Assembly: GCF_014201805.1 (NCBI RefSeq)
Contig: NZ_JACHFK010000005.1
Coordinates: forward strand, 112,001-176,000
DNA from: Deinococcus metalli
Lineage (GTDB): Bacteria; Deinococcota; Deinococci; Deinococcales; Deinococcaceae
Direction of reading: 5' to 3'
DNA: 64,000 nucleotides
Position 1 is the first letter of the stretch. Each line of letters opens with the position of its first letter. The position numbers and the translations under genes are program-made. This document shows positions 34,473-43,769 of this stretch, piece by piece. Below the pieces are notes generated by a model that had not been told where the DNA came from, made no database searches, and saw nothing but the letters and a program-made list of their open reading frames with translations.

Positions 34473-35651
34473 TCACGCCACGTCCTCCGTGCGCGCCGTG
34501 TCGTCGGCTTCCTTGAAGGCGGCGCGCAGGTCGTCCGGCAGTTCGCCGCGGCGTTCCCGGTGGTAGCGCTCGTACAGTTCCATCAGCGACAGGCCCTCGC
34601 GCCGGAGTTCCGGCACCACGAGGTCGTCCTGCTGCGCGTCGAGTTCCACCGCCAGGGTGTTCGGCATGAGCTTCAGCACGCGGTCTTTCAGGCCCGGCAT
34701 GGCGGTGCCGGCGGGGGCCTTCACGATCACCTTCAGCAGCCCCGTGAAGCCGGTCTCGCGGGCCAGCCGGGCCTCCACGTGCTCCAGATCCACGCGCAGG
34801 GTCCGCAGTTCCCGCCCGCTCGCCAGGGGCAGCGGGTGGACGCGGGCCGGGCGGCCGGGCTCGACCTCCACGAGGTTCACCTGTTTCTTCTCGCCCGCCT
34901 CACCGAAGTCGAGCTGGATGACCGAGCCGGGATAGTACGCGGGCGGCGCGTCCGAGACCTGCTGCGGCTTGTGCACGTGCCCCAGCGCCACGTACTGCGC
35001 GCCGGGCGGCAGTTGCAGGCCCGAGAGCGTGTAACTGTTGGTCAGGTCGAACTGCATGGTGCGTTCCGAGCCGCTGGGCACCGCGCCGTCCATGGTGGCA
35101 TGGGCCATGAGCATATTCACGTGCCCCGGCACGAAGCCCTCGCCCAGGCGGCGCAGGAAAAAGCCCATGCCCTCGCGGTACTTCTGCCGCCACGCGCCGG
35201 TGTCGCCCCCCAGCAGGTCCGCGGCCTTGACCAGCCGCCGCTCGGACAGGAAGGGCAGCGCGCCCACCGTCAGGGTCTCGCCGCCGCGCGTGGGCACGGA
35301 ACGCACCATGTCGTGCGGGTTCGCGCTGGGCTGCGCCACCGCCTGGATGCCCACCCACCCGAGCAGGCCCGCCACCGACGCGAGGCGCGCGGCGGAGTCG
35401 TGGTTGCCGGCGATCACGATGCCCGGGATGCCCGCGTCGCGCAGCCGCAGGAAGAACTCGAACACGGCGCGCTCGGCGTCCGCCGACGGGTTGCCGGTGT
35501 CGAACAGGTCGCCGGACACGAGCACCGCGTCGGCCCGTTCGGTCTTCGCGAGCCCGGCGATCTCGGTCAGGGCGTCGTGGATCTCGGGCGTGCGGTCGTA
35601 CCCGCGCAGGAGCCGCCCCGCGTGGAAATCGGCGGTATGAAGTACGCGCAT
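34473..35651 (-). CDS. sbcD: SbcD nuclease
   Basis: 392 aa. Calcineurin-like phosphoesterase motifs in order: LHTADFHAG (Asp/His), VLVSGDLFDTG, GNHDS, MAHATMD and LGHVHK. The ATG at 35651 is chosen because the minus-strand TATTTT box ends 7 nt upstream and motif I then begins at residue 4. It is the nuclease partner of SbcC, encoded 97 nt downstream. Confidence 0.95.
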   Translation of the reverse strand: MRVLHTADFHAGRLLRGYDRTPEIHDALTEIAGLAKTERADAVLVSGDLFDTGNPSADAERAVFEFFLRLRDAGIPGIVIAGNHDSAARLASVAGLLGWVGIQAVAQPSANPHDMVRSVPTRGGETLTVGALPFLSERRLVKAADLLGGDTGAWRQKYREGMGFFLRRLGEGFVPGHVNMLMAHATMDGAVPSGSERTMQFDLTNSYTLSGLQLPPGAQYVALGHVHKPQQVSDAPPAYYPGSVIQLDFGEAGEKKQVNLVEVEPGRPARVHPLPLASGRELRTLRVDLEHVEARLARETGFTGLLKVIVKAPAGTAMPGLKDRVLKLMPNTLAVELDAQQDDLVVPELRREGLSLMELYERYHRERRGELPDDLRAAFKEADDTARTEDVA

Positions 35652-35810
35652 CACAGAAAAAATAGCACGCAGTCTGCGCTTTTCCGTACCATATGGGCAC
35701 GATCGTCCCAGGCCTGTACGCCAAGGACGGCGCACGCCATGCGCCGGGGCCGAGACCTACTCCACGCTGACCCCTGCCGCGTGGAGTAGCTTGCCCGTCA
35801 CGCTGCGGGC

Positions 35811-37031
35811 ATGACCGCCACTCCGGACCGCCTGTGGACCCGCTCCTTTGTGCTGTGGTGGTTGGGTTCCGCGCAGAGCGCGCTGGGCACGGCGCTGGCG
35901 GGGATCGCCACGAGTTTCCTGATCCTGCACCAGACCGGCAGCGCGGGCAGGATGGGCGTGAACCTCGCGCTGGCGATGCTCCCCGCGCTGCTCTCGCCGC
36001 TGTTCGGGACGCTGGTCGACCGCTGGCCGCTGCGGCGGCCACTGGTGCTGGGCAACTTGATGCGCGGCGCCCTGCAACTCGGGATCGGACTGATGGCCCT
36101 GCGCGGACCGGTGCCACTGGAACTCATCTACGTGGCGTCATTCCTGACGGGGCTGGTGGGCGCGTTCTACGGGCCGGCCAGCATGGGCGTGACGCCGCGC
36201 CTGGTGCCCGCCGCGCAGCTCCAGCGGGCCACGGGGCTGATGCAGGGCGCCGCGCAGACCATGCAGCTCGTGGGCACGGTGGGCGGCGGCGTGCTGGTCG
36301 GCACGCTGGGCAGCGCGCCCGCCCTGCTCATCGACGGCGCGAGCTTCCTGCTGTTCGCGGCGCTGCTCCCCCTGGTGGCCCTGCCGGCGCGGAGTGGCCC
36401 GCCGGCAGGGGAGCGCTTCTGGGCGTCCTTCCGCGCGGGCATCGACTACGCGCGCCGCTCGCCGCTGACCCTCGGCCTGCCGGTGCTGGCCTTCTTCCTG
36501 AACGCCGCGTTCGCGCCCATGGAGATGCTGATGCCGGCCCGCATGACGGCCCTGGGGGCGGGCGCGCCGGGCTTCGGGCTGTTCTTCGGGCTGCTGCTCG
36601 CCGGGCTGGCGGGGGGCAGTTTCCTGATGGCGTGGCTGGGACCCCGCGTGGACGCGCCGCGGCTCAGCGCGCCCGCCTTCGCGGCGATGGGCGTGGTCGT
36701 GGTCGGCCTGAGCCTGTCGCGCACGCCGCTGCAGATGTACGTCCTGGCCGTGGCGATGGGCCTGACGAACGCGGCGCTGAACCTGTCGATCAGCATGATC
36801 TTCCAGCAGCGGGTCGCGCCGGAGTACTACGGGCGGGTGGGCAGCCTGCTCGGCATGACGGGCATGGCCGGGCAGCCCCTGGCGCTGCTGGCCCTGGCAC
36901 CCCTGGCCGACCGCGTGTCGGTCACGGTGGTTTTCGGCGTGGCGGGCACCCTGACGGTGTTGGCGGCCTTCGTGTGGCACGCGCTGCTGCGCCGGGCGGC
37001 GCCCTTCAGCCCTCCGGTTGCAATGACGTGA
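35811..37031 (+). CDS. MFS transporter
   Basis: 406 aa with about twelve helices; loop 2-3 motif GTLVDRWPLRR and the helix 5 stretch LQRATGLMQGAAQTMQLVG place it in the same MFS_3 group as the tandem pair, but it is only distantly similar. Its last 26 nt overlap the end of a convergent regulator gene, an arrangement that often links an exporter to its regulator. Substrate unknown. Confidence 0.87.
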   Translation: MTATPDRLWTRSFVLWWLGSAQSALGTALAGIATSFLILHQTGSAGRMGVNLALAMLPALLSPLFGTLVDRWPLRRPLVLGNLMRGALQLGIGLMALRGPVPLELIYVASFLTGLVGAFYGPASMGVTPRLVPAAQLQRATGLMQGAAQTMQLVGTVGGGVLVGTLGSAPALLIDGASFLLFAALLPLVALPARSGPPAGERFWASFRAGIDYARRSPLTLGLPVLAFFLNAAFAPMEMLMPARMTALGAGAPGFGLFFGLLLAGLAGGSFLMAWLGPRVDAPRLSAPAFAAMGVVVVGLSLSRTPLQMYVLAVAMGLTNAALNLSISMIFQQRVAPEYYGRVGSLLGMTGMAGQPLALLALAPLADRVSVTVVFGVAGTLTVLAAFVWHALLRRAAPFSPPVAMT

Positions 37032-37668
37032 ACAGCAGGCCCACCAGGCAGGGCGCCGCGCCCGGCTGGCCGCGCTGCTCGCGGTCCTGGGCCGTGACCC
37101 AGGCATTCAGCTCCTGAAGCCGGCGTTCCAGTTCCGCGCGCGTTTCAGCGGTCAGGTGCGGTCGGCCGAAGGTGCCCAGCGCCCCGTAGCTGTCGCGCGG
37201 GTGGTCATGGACGGACCGGGGCGCCAGCGACATGCTGGGCCGGCCCCGCGCGTCGGCCACCAAGATCAGCTCGTGCCCGTCCTCGTGCGTGAACAGCTGG
37301 GCCACCTGCGCCGTGAAGCTCGACACGAAGGGCCGCGCGATGGTGCCCAGCAGTTCGTCCAGCGTGGCGGCGTCGGTCACGTCGAAGGGCACCCGGTAAC
37401 GCGGCGCGGCGGCGCGGTAGACCTTCACGGGCCGCCCGCCCCGCGCCCGCTGCCCCGTGACGACGATCAGCTCCGCCGCGAGCAGCCGCGTGAGGCGGTG
37501 ATGCACGGCCTTCAGCGGCCGCTGCGTGGCGTGGGCCACCTCCGACGCACTCCGCGCCGAGCCCATCAGCGGCCCCAGCACCTCCTGGCAGGTCTCGTCC
37601 ATCAGCAGCCGCGCCTGCTGGTGGGTGCGCGCCGTGAAGGTCTCCGGGGGCCGGGCGGCGTCTGTCAT
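37006..37668 (-). CDS. winged-helix transcriptional regulator (ArsR-like)
   Basis: 220 aa. A helix-turn-helix region at about 30-85 (SASEVAHATQRPLKAVHHRL, then a wing RGGRPVKVYRA) resembles ArsR/MarR-type regulators; a C-terminal effector half (about 95-220) includes ETRAELERRLQELNAWV. ATG 37668 is the first start in frame after the convincing domain; the longer frame upstream only runs antisense to the hydrolase gene. It is convergent with and overlaps the MFS gene and is divergent from the metallo-beta-lactamase gene, so it may control either. Confidence 0.75.
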   Translation of the reverse strand: MTDAARPPETFTARTHQQARLLMDETCQEVLGPLMGSARSASEVAHATQRPLKAVHHRLTRLLAAELIVVTGQRARGGRPVKVYRAAAPRYRVPFDVTDAATLDELLGTIARPFVSSFTAQVAQLFTHEDGHELILVADARGRPSMSLAPRSVHDHPRDSYGALGTFGRPHLTAETRAELERRLQELNAWVTAQDREQRGQPGAAPCLVGLLFTSLQPEG

Positions 37669-37764
37669 GGGCACAGCATGACCCGCCGCCGACCGGGACT
37701 GGCCGGGCGCCGCGCGCCGTGGTCTCATGGCCTCACACGTCCACTGAAGTCCGGGGAGGAGCGT

Positions 37765-38469
37765 ATGAACCAGCACGCCGTGAAGCGCCTTTATCTGATG
37801 CAGGTGGGATCCATGCCGGAGTACGGCATTCCCCTCGTGTGCTACCTGGTGCAGACGGAGGACGGCCGGAACATCCTGATCGACACCGGCCTCCCGGAGG
37901 TCATCCCGGTAGAGGGAGCGGAGTTCGAGAACGGGCAGGACGTCATTCAGCAGCTGGCGAGCATCGGCCTCGCGCCGGACGACATCGATACCGTCATCTC
38001 GACGCATTACGACTTCGACCATGCCGGCCGGCACGCGGCGTTCACGAAGGCGGAGTATGTCGTCCAGCGCGCGCACCATCTGGACGCGGCGAGCAATCCG
38101 CGCTTCGCACTCACCCGGCCCGAGTGGGATCAGCCGGCGGAGCGCATCCGGCTGGTGGACGGGGACACGGAACTGCTGCCGGGGCTGGAGCTGATCGAGA
38201 CGAGCGGGCACGTGCCGGGGCACCAGTCCGTGCTGCTGCGGCTGCCCACCACGGGGCCGGTCCTGTTGACGATTGACGCGGTGCCCTTCGCCGAGGGCTT
38301 CACCCGTGACGTGCCGGACGACGGCCAGACCCCGGACGCCGAGGGGGTGCGCGCCAGCACGGCCAAGCTGCTTGATCTGGTGGAGCGCGAGCCCGCCACC
38401 CTGGTCATCTTCGGGCACGACGCGGCGCAGTGGGCGGGCCTGAAACAGCTGCCGGACGGCTACGGGTGA
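37765..38469 (+). CDS. AHL-lactonase-like metallo-beta-lactamase fold hydrolase with altered metal motif
   Basis: 234 aa. ATG 37765 follows GGGGAGGAG. The family order LIDTG, metal motif, TSGHVPGHQS (His), LTIDAVPF (bridging Asp) and IFGHDA (His) matches quorum-quenching N-acyl homoserine lactonases such as AiiA. However the first metal motif reads HYDFDHAG rather than HxHxDH: the second histidine, a Zn1 ligand in AiiA, is Asp. The protein may bind a different metal or act on another lactone or ester. It is transcribed away from the winged-helix regulator. Confidence 0.82.
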   Translation: MNQHAVKRLYLMQVGSMPEYGIPLVCYLVQTEDGRNILIDTGLPEVIPVEGAEFENGQDVIQQLASIGLAPDDIDTVISTHYDFDHAGRHAAFTKAEYVVQRAHHLDAASNPRFALTRPEWDQPAERIRLVDGDTELLPGLELIETSGHVPGHQSVLLRLPTTGPVLLTIDAVPFAEGFTRDVPDDGQTPDAEGVRASTAKLLDLVEREPATLVIFGHDAAQWAGLKQLPDGYG

Positions 38470-38474
38470 ACACG

Positions 38475-38508
38475 GGACGTCGCGCGGGATGGCGCGGTCG
38501 TGACGTCC
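38475..38508 (+). terminator. possible hairpin after the lactonase-like gene
   Basis: GGACGTC pairs with GACGTCC, with an inner GCGC/GCGC extension, 6 nt beyond the stop codon. No U-tract; a weak terminator candidate. Confidence 0.3.
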
Positions 38509-38579
38509 TGACCGGGACGGACGCGGCGTGTAACCGCGGTCCTGCGCCGCTGGCCGTCCGCCCGCTATCCTGACAGCGT

Positions 38580-40712
38580 ATGCCCGCTGCCGCGCCGCCC
38601 ACCGAGCCCCTGCGCGTGTCGGGCGGCGTGAACCGCGTGCGTTTCCGCTCCGACACCGGCTTCACGGTCATGACCGCCAAGATCCGCAACAACGACGGCG
38701 AGGACCCGGACGCCACCGTGATCGGCGTGATGCCGCCGCTGGAGGCCGGCGACGCCTTCAGCGCCGAGGTGATCATGGAGGAGCACCGCGAGTACGGCTA
38801 CCAGTACCGCGTGCTGAACATGGTGCTCGAAGCCCAGCCGGTCGACCTGACGGAGGCCGGGATCGCCGCGTACCTCGAAGCCCGCGTGGGTGGCGTGGGC
38901 AAGGTGCTGGCCGGGCGCATCGCCAGGACCTTCGGGCCGGGCACCTTCGACATCCTGGAGCAGGAACCGGACAAGCTCTTGCAGGTGCCGGGCGTGACGG
39001 CCTCCACGCTGCACAAGATGACGTCCAGCTGGTCGCAGCAGGGCCTGGAACGGCGGCTGCTGGCGGGACTCCAGGGCCTTGGGCTCAGCATCTCGCAGGC
39101 GCAGCGCGCCGTGAAGCACTTCGGCGTGGCCGCGCTGGAACGCCTGACCGCCGACCTGTTCGCCCTGACCGAGGTCGAGGGCATCGGCTTCCTGACCGCC
39201 GACAAGCTGTGGCAGGTCCGGGGCGGCGCGATGGACGACCCCCGGCGCCTGACGGCTGCCGCCGTGTACGCCCTCCAGCAGGCCGGGCAGCAGGGCGGGC
39301 ACTCGTTCCTGCCGCGCGAGCGAGCGGAGCGGGGCACGGCGCACTACACCCGCGTGTCGCTGCCGCAGGCGCGCCTGGCGGTCGAGACCGCGGTGGACCT
39401 CGGCCGCCTGAGCGCCGACGAGTTGCCCCTCTTCGACGGAGAGACGGGCGCCGAGGGCCGCATCTACCTGCCGCAGGTGCTGCGCGCCGAGAAGAAGCTC
39501 GCCGGGCTGATCCGCACGCTGATCGCCACACCGCCCGCCGGCGACGAGTGGACGGTGCCGGCGGGCGCGGCGGCCGGGCTGTCGGCCGAGCAGGCGGGCG
39601 TGCTGGAGGAGCTGGCCGACCACCGGCTGGTGGTGCTCACCGGCGGCCCCGGCACTGGCAAGAGCACGACCACCAGGGCCGTGGCGGACCTCGCGGAGCG
39701 GCTGGGCCTGGAAGTCGCGCTGTGTGCCCCGACCGGCAAGGCCGCGCGGCGCCTGGGCGAGGTCACGGGCCGCAGCGCCAGCACCGTGCACCGCCTGCTC
39801 GGCTACGGCCCGGCGGGCTTCCGGCACAACCACCTGGAACCCGCGCCCTACGACCTGTTCATCGTGGACGAGGTGTCCATGATGGGCGACGGCCTGATGC
39901 TCTCGCTGCTCGCGGCGGTGCCGCCGGGCGCGCGGGTGCTGCTCGTCGGAGACACGGACCAGCTCCCGCCGGTGGACGCCGGGCTGCCGCTGCTGGCCCT
40001 GAGCCAGAGCGCGCCCACGGTGCGCCTCACGCAGGTGTACCGGCAGGCGGCCGAGAACCCCATCATCCGCGCCGCGCACGGGCTGCTCCGGGGCCGCGCG
40101 CCCGAGTGGGGCGACGCCCGCCTGAACCTCACGGAAACCGACCCGGATGGCGGCGCGCGGCGCGTGGCCCTGATGGTGCGCGAACTCGGCGGCCCCACGC
40201 AGGTGCAGGTGCTCACGCCGATGAGAAAGGGGCCGCTGGGCATGGACCACCTTAATTACCACCTGCAGGGCCTGTTCAATCCCGGTGAGGGCGGCGTCCG
40301 CATCGGTGAGGGCGAGGCGCGCGCCGGCGACACGGTGGTGCAGACGAAGAACGACTACACCAACGAGGTTTTCAACGGCACGCTGGGCACGGTGCTCAAG
40401 GCCGAGAACGGCCGCCTGACGGTGGATTTCGACGGGAACATCGTGGAACTCGCCGGCGCGGAACTGTTTAACGTGCAGCTCGGCTACGCGCTGACGGTGC
40501 ACCGCGCGCAGGGCAGCGAGTGGGGCACGGTGCTGGGCGTGCTGCACGAGGCGCACATGCCCATGCTGTCGCGCAACCTGGCGTACACCGCCCTGACGCG
40601 CGCCCGCGAGCGCTTCTACTCGGCGGGTTCGGCCAGCGCGTGGCAGACCGCCGCGAGCCGCTCGCGCGAGGCCCGCAACACCGCGCTGCTCGAACGCATC
40701 CGCGCCCGCTGA
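38580..40712 (+). CDS. recD2: RecD2 DNA helicase
   Basis: 710 aa. An N-terminal OB-like and helix-hairpin-helix region (about 1-240; ILEQEPDKLLQVPGV) precedes the SF1B helicase core: Walker A GGPGTGKST near residue 357, motif Ia CAPTGKAARRLGE, motif II FIVDEVSM, motif III GDTDQLPPVDAG, motif IV QVYRQ, and motif V/VI VHRAQGSEW and YTALTRARE. Length and order match Deinococcus RecD2, a 5'-3' helicase acting without RecB/RecC in repair. TATCCT lies 8 nt before the ATG, so the mRNA is probably leaderless. Confidence 0.95.
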   Translation: MPAAAPPTEPLRVSGGVNRVRFRSDTGFTVMTAKIRNNDGEDPDATVIGVMPPLEAGDAFSAEVIMEEHREYGYQYRVLNMVLEAQPVDLTEAGIAAYLEARVGGVGKVLAGRIARTFGPGTFDILEQEPDKLLQVPGVTASTLHKMTSSWSQQGLERRLLAGLQGLGLSISQAQRAVKHFGVAALERLTADLFALTEVEGIGFLTADKLWQVRGGAMDDPRRLTAAAVYALQQAGQQGGHSFLPRERAERGTAHYTRVSLPQARLAVETAVDLGRLSADELPLFDGETGAEGRIYLPQVLRAEKKLAGLIRTLIATPPAGDEWTVPAGAAAGLSAEQAGVLEELADHRLVVLTGGPGTGKSTTTRAVADLAERLGLEVALCAPTGKAARRLGEVTGRSASTVHRLLGYGPAGFRHNHLEPAPYDLFIVDEVSMMGDGLMLSLLAAVPPGARVLLVGDTDQLPPVDAGLPLLALSQSAPTVRLTQVYRQAAENPIIRAAHGLLRGRAPEWGDARLNLTETDPDGGARRVALMVRELGGPTQVQVLTPMRKGPLGMDHLNYHLQGLFNPGEGGVRIGEGEARAGDTVVQTKNDYTNEVFNGTLGTVLKAENGRLTVDFDGNIVELAGAELFNVQLGYALTVHRAQGSEWGTVLGVLHEAHMPMLSRNLAYTALTRARERFYSAGSASAWQTAASRSREARNTALLERIRAR

Positions 40713-40838
40713 ATCTCCGGGCGCTGGCACGGCGGCCGTCACAGGACCCTGACGGGCACGCACCTTAATGTGGGCTTCTGGTGACCCGACCCCCAGGTAG
40801 GGGTGAGGAGCATGCTCCGTATCCTCCATACTCGGGGC

Positions 40839-42878
40839 ATGGAGTTCCCCCGCCGGACGCAGGGCGCGACGCTGATCGTCTCGCTGCTGTTCGTCATGCT
40901 GATCCTGGCCGTGATCATGGCCGTCACGGCCCAGGTGACGCTCTCGACCCGCCGGTCCAGCGCCGACCAGCAGCGGATCCTCGCGGCCCGGTACGCCGCC
41001 GAGTCCGGCGTGGCGCAGGTGCAGGCGCGGCTGCGCAGCATGAAGGCGCTGCTCGACCAATCCAGCATTCCGGCCAGCGTGGGCAACTCTGTGGTGGACG
41101 CGCGCATCCGCGACCTGTGCGGCGTCCCGGTGCTGCCGCCGGCCACGCCTGCGGGCACGCCCGTGTGCACCTTCCCCGCGACCGGGCTGTCCGGCAGCGC
41201 CGCGCAGGTGGGCCTGTTCGACCTGGCGGTGGGCAGCGCGGACTTCGCGCGGCAGGGCTTCCAGAACACCTCGGCTGCCGACCGCGAGCGCTACTGGATG
41301 AGCATGTTCTCCGGCACCGCCCAGCAGGAGTACACCGGCACCGACGACGGCAGCACCTACCGCACGGCCTTCGGCCTAGTACCCACCGAGCTTCGCCGCT
41401 ATCCGGAGGCCTACCGCCTGACCTTCACGGTGCCGTCCCTGACCGCGCAGGGCAGCACGCCGCTCGCCGTGCAGCGCGTCCGGGCGCGCGCCACCACCGA
41501 CGGCAGCGACGTGACGTGGTCGCTGTGGATCGGCCGGCCGTCGTTTGCGAAGTACGCGCTGTTCACCAACCACCACTTCAAGAGTGCCGACGCGGAGGGC
41601 AACGGCGAGCGTATCAACTTCACGCCGCTGACCCTCTTCAGCGGCCCCGTGCACACCAACCAGCACTTCCTGTTCAACGGCAACGGCAGCAGTCAGCCGG
41701 TGTTCTGGGGCCCGGTCACCAGCGCCGGCTGCCCCGACCGGTCGATCGGCCAGGTCGCCATGCCGGACGGGACTGCCGCCGAGGGCTGCACGGCCGCGGC
41801 CCAGCCCGGCGCGTATTTCGACTCGTCCGCGCAGCTGTTCGTCGGCAGCGCCACCATGACGGACTCGCCGGACGCGCCGGTGTCCGGGACGTCCGCCCCG
41901 CAGTTCCGCAACACCGTGCGGTGGGACTCGGATTTCGTGCCGCTGCCGTCGAACAACCACAACCAGAACCAGGCGGCCCGCGAGGGTGGCCTGTACCTGA
42001 CCGGCGACGTCGCGGAACTGCGGCTGTACCGCGAGGTGCAGGGCGGCGCGGAGCGTCAGCGCATCACCTACGTCCAGGCGGGCAAGACCGTCGACCTGTC
42101 GTACGGCGCGGACGGCCAGCTGTGGATGCTCAGCGGCGGCACGTGGGTCGCGGCCAGCCGGGACGCCAGCGGTCAGTTCACGACCACCGGCCCGCAGGCG
42201 TCCTTCAACGGCGTGATCTCGGTCGAGGGCGGCGGCATCGGCAACCTCAACGGCGGTCCGGACGCCGAGCAGCCGGTCCCGGCCGGGGCGAGCATCGCCA
42301 GTTTCGCCGGCGTGACCGTGGCGGCCAGCGGCGACGTGAACGTCACGTCGTCCCTGAAGTACACCACTCCGCCGTGCAGCGGTGAGAACACCGCCACCGC
42401 GCCGGCTCCGTGCGACAACCTGGGCGCCAAGAACATCCTGGGCGTGTATTCCAGCGCCGGCAACGTCGACCTGATCAGCCCGCACGGCTGCGAGGGCGAT
42501 CCCGGCAGCTGTCCCAGCCTGCCCGACAACCCCGAGATCGACGCGGTCCTGATGGCCAGCCAGGGCGCCGTGCAGGTGCGCGGCTACAACCAGGGTCCGC
42601 CGCTGGGCCGCGTGAAACTGCTGGGCGGCGTGATCGAGAACTACTACGGGGCCTTCGGGCAGTTCAACAACGCCGGCACCACCCACGGCTACAGCCGCAA
42701 CGTCGTGTACGACCAGCGCACTGCCGACGGCATCGCTCCGCCCTCGTTCCCCACCCAGCAGGACTGGCAGATCACGCTGTCCCGGGCACAGCCCGCCGGC
42801 ACCGCCCCGGACCCGGACGACGGGCGCGGCATCCGCCTGCAGGGCGACACGGTCGCGGTCGGCGAGGGCGGGTCGTGA
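40839..42878 (+). CDS. large PilX-like pilus protein (ComZ-like)
   Basis: 679 aa. The N-terminus has the PilX_N pattern: basic leader, Gly, then ATLIVSLLFVMLILAVIMAV without the Glu5 of major pilins. The remaining 600 residues are beta-rich with Gly/Asn/Ser and several paired cysteines (for example GCPDR, EGCTAA, PPCSGEN, PCDNLG, HGCEG, GSCPS). Size and context match the large tip protein ComZ of Thermus, which sits on a minor-pilin complex in DNA-uptake pili; that equivalence is inferred. ATG 40839 is preferred because CATACT lies 6 nt upstream; ATG 40812 is possible. Its stop overlaps the next start (GTGA). Confidence 0.75.
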   Translation: MEFPRRTQGATLIVSLLFVMLILAVIMAVTAQVTLSTRRSSADQQRILAARYAAESGVAQVQARLRSMKALLDQSSIPASVGNSVVDARIRDLCGVPVLPPATPAGTPVCTFPATGLSGSAAQVGLFDLAVGSADFARQGFQNTSAADRERYWMSMFSGTAQQEYTGTDDGSTYRTAFGLVPTELRRYPEAYRLTFTVPSLTAQGSTPLAVQRVRARATTDGSDVTWSLWIGRPSFAKYALFTNHHFKSADAEGNGERINFTPLTLFSGPVHTNQHFLFNGNGSSQPVFWGPVTSAGCPDRSIGQVAMPDGTAAEGCTAAAQPGAYFDSSAQLFVGSATMTDSPDAPVSGTSAPQFRNTVRWDSDFVPLPSNNHNQNQAAREGGLYLTGDVAELRLYREVQGGAERQRITYVQAGKTVDLSYGADGQLWMLSGGTWVAASRDASGQFTTTGPQASFNGVISVEGGGIGNLNGGPDAEQPVPAGASIASFAGVTVAASGDVNVTSSLKYTTPPCSGENTATAPAPCDNLGAKNILGVYSSAGNVDLISPHGCEGDPGSCPSLPDNPEIDAVLMASQGAVQVRGYNQGPPLGRVKLLGGVIENYYGAFGQFNNAGTTHGYSRNVVYDQRTADGIAPPSFPTQQDWQITLSRAQPAGTAPDPDDGRGIRLQGDTVAVGEGGS

Positions 42879-43336
42879 GCGCGCCTACGCGCACGGCTGG
42901 GTTCACGCTGGTCGAACTGCTGGTGGTCCTGGCGATCCTGGGAATCATCATGGGCCTGTTCGGCTGGAATCTGCTGCGCGGCCTGCGCCAGCAGGAACTG
43001 CGCGAGGCCGCGTCCCAGCTGGCCGGCGACCTGCGCCGCAGCCGCGAGGACGCCCAGCGCACCGGCCAGGACAGCACCGTGACCCTCGCCGCCGCGAAGA
43101 CGACGTACAGCGTCACCACCGGCCCGGCCACGCCGCGGGTGGTGGAAGTGCCGCACCGCGTGCTCGTCACGCCGGTCCAGGGCGGCGCGAGCGTCACGTA
43201 CCATCCGCCCTTCGGCACGCTCGGCGCGCAGGGGGCGGTGTGGGAAGTGCAGAGTCCCGCCGCGGACGACCTGCGGCTGTACGTGAAGGTCGTGGGGATC
43301 ACGGGGAAGGTGATGGTCAGTGCCGCGCAGGACTGA
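42875..43336 (+). CDS. type IV prepilin (GspH/FimT-like)
   Basis: 153 aa, GTG start in a GTGA overlap. Prepilin cleavage site AG/FTLVELLVVLAILGII with Glu5, followed by a single amphipathic helix and a small beta domain containing GQDSTVTL and VLVTPVQGG, as in FimT/GspH minor pseudopilins. It is processed by PilD and forms part of the pilus tip complex with its neighbours. Confidence 0.9.
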   Translation: MSAPTRTAGFTLVELLVVLAILGIIMGLFGWNLLRGLRQQELREAASQLAGDLRRSREDAQRTGQDSTVTLAAAKTTYSVTTGPATPRVVEVPHRVLVTPVQGGASVTYHPPFGTLGAQGAVWEVQSPAADDLRLYVKVVGITGKVMVSAAQD

Positions 43337-43769
43337 GGCCCAGGCGGGCTTCACGATCATCGAGATCATCGTGACCATCGCGCTGCTGAGCGTGATCGTG
43401 CTGGTGGTGCTCACGCCGCTCACGGGCTTTTTCGGCCTGACCCGGCGCAGCAACGACCAGGTGACGGCCACCCAGGTCACGCAGCGGGCCCTGGAGACCA
43501 TCCGGGGCGAGTGGCTCAGCGTGGCCCGCTACGATCAGCTGTGCGTGAAGACGCCCCTGCCCACCACCTTCCCGCCGCTGGAGGTCCGCATCACGAGCCT
43601 CGACCCGGACCTGCAGAGTCTGGGCGAGGTGCCGTGGCGCGGCACGTGCGATCCCGCGTACCCCCTGAGCCCGGCCGACCGCGCTCCGCTGCGGCGCGTG
43701 CAGGTGACGCGCACGGACGACACCGGCCGCGTGCTGTCGCGGCTGACCGTGCTCGTCGACCGGCCATGA
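43320..43769 (+). CDS. type IV prepilin (PilV-like)
   Basis: 149 aa, starting at GTG 43320 inside the previous gene (17-nt overlap). Cleavage site AG/FTIIEIIVTIALLSVIV with Glu5. Two cysteines (YDQLCVK and RGTCDP) could form a disulfide. Its stop overlaps the next start by 4 nt. Confidence 0.88.
   Translation: MPRRTEAQAGFTIIEIIVTIALLSVIVLVVLTPLTGFFGLTRRSNDQVTATQVTQRALETIRGEWLSVARYDQLCVKTPLPTTFPPLEVRITSLDPDLQSLGEVPWRGTCDPAYPLSPADRAPLRRVQVTRTDDTGRVLSRLTVLVDRP

Noticed and set aside
38565..41060. An 831-codon minus-strand frame opposite recD2
   Set aside because: recD2 motifs are complete on the plus strand; the antisense translation has none.
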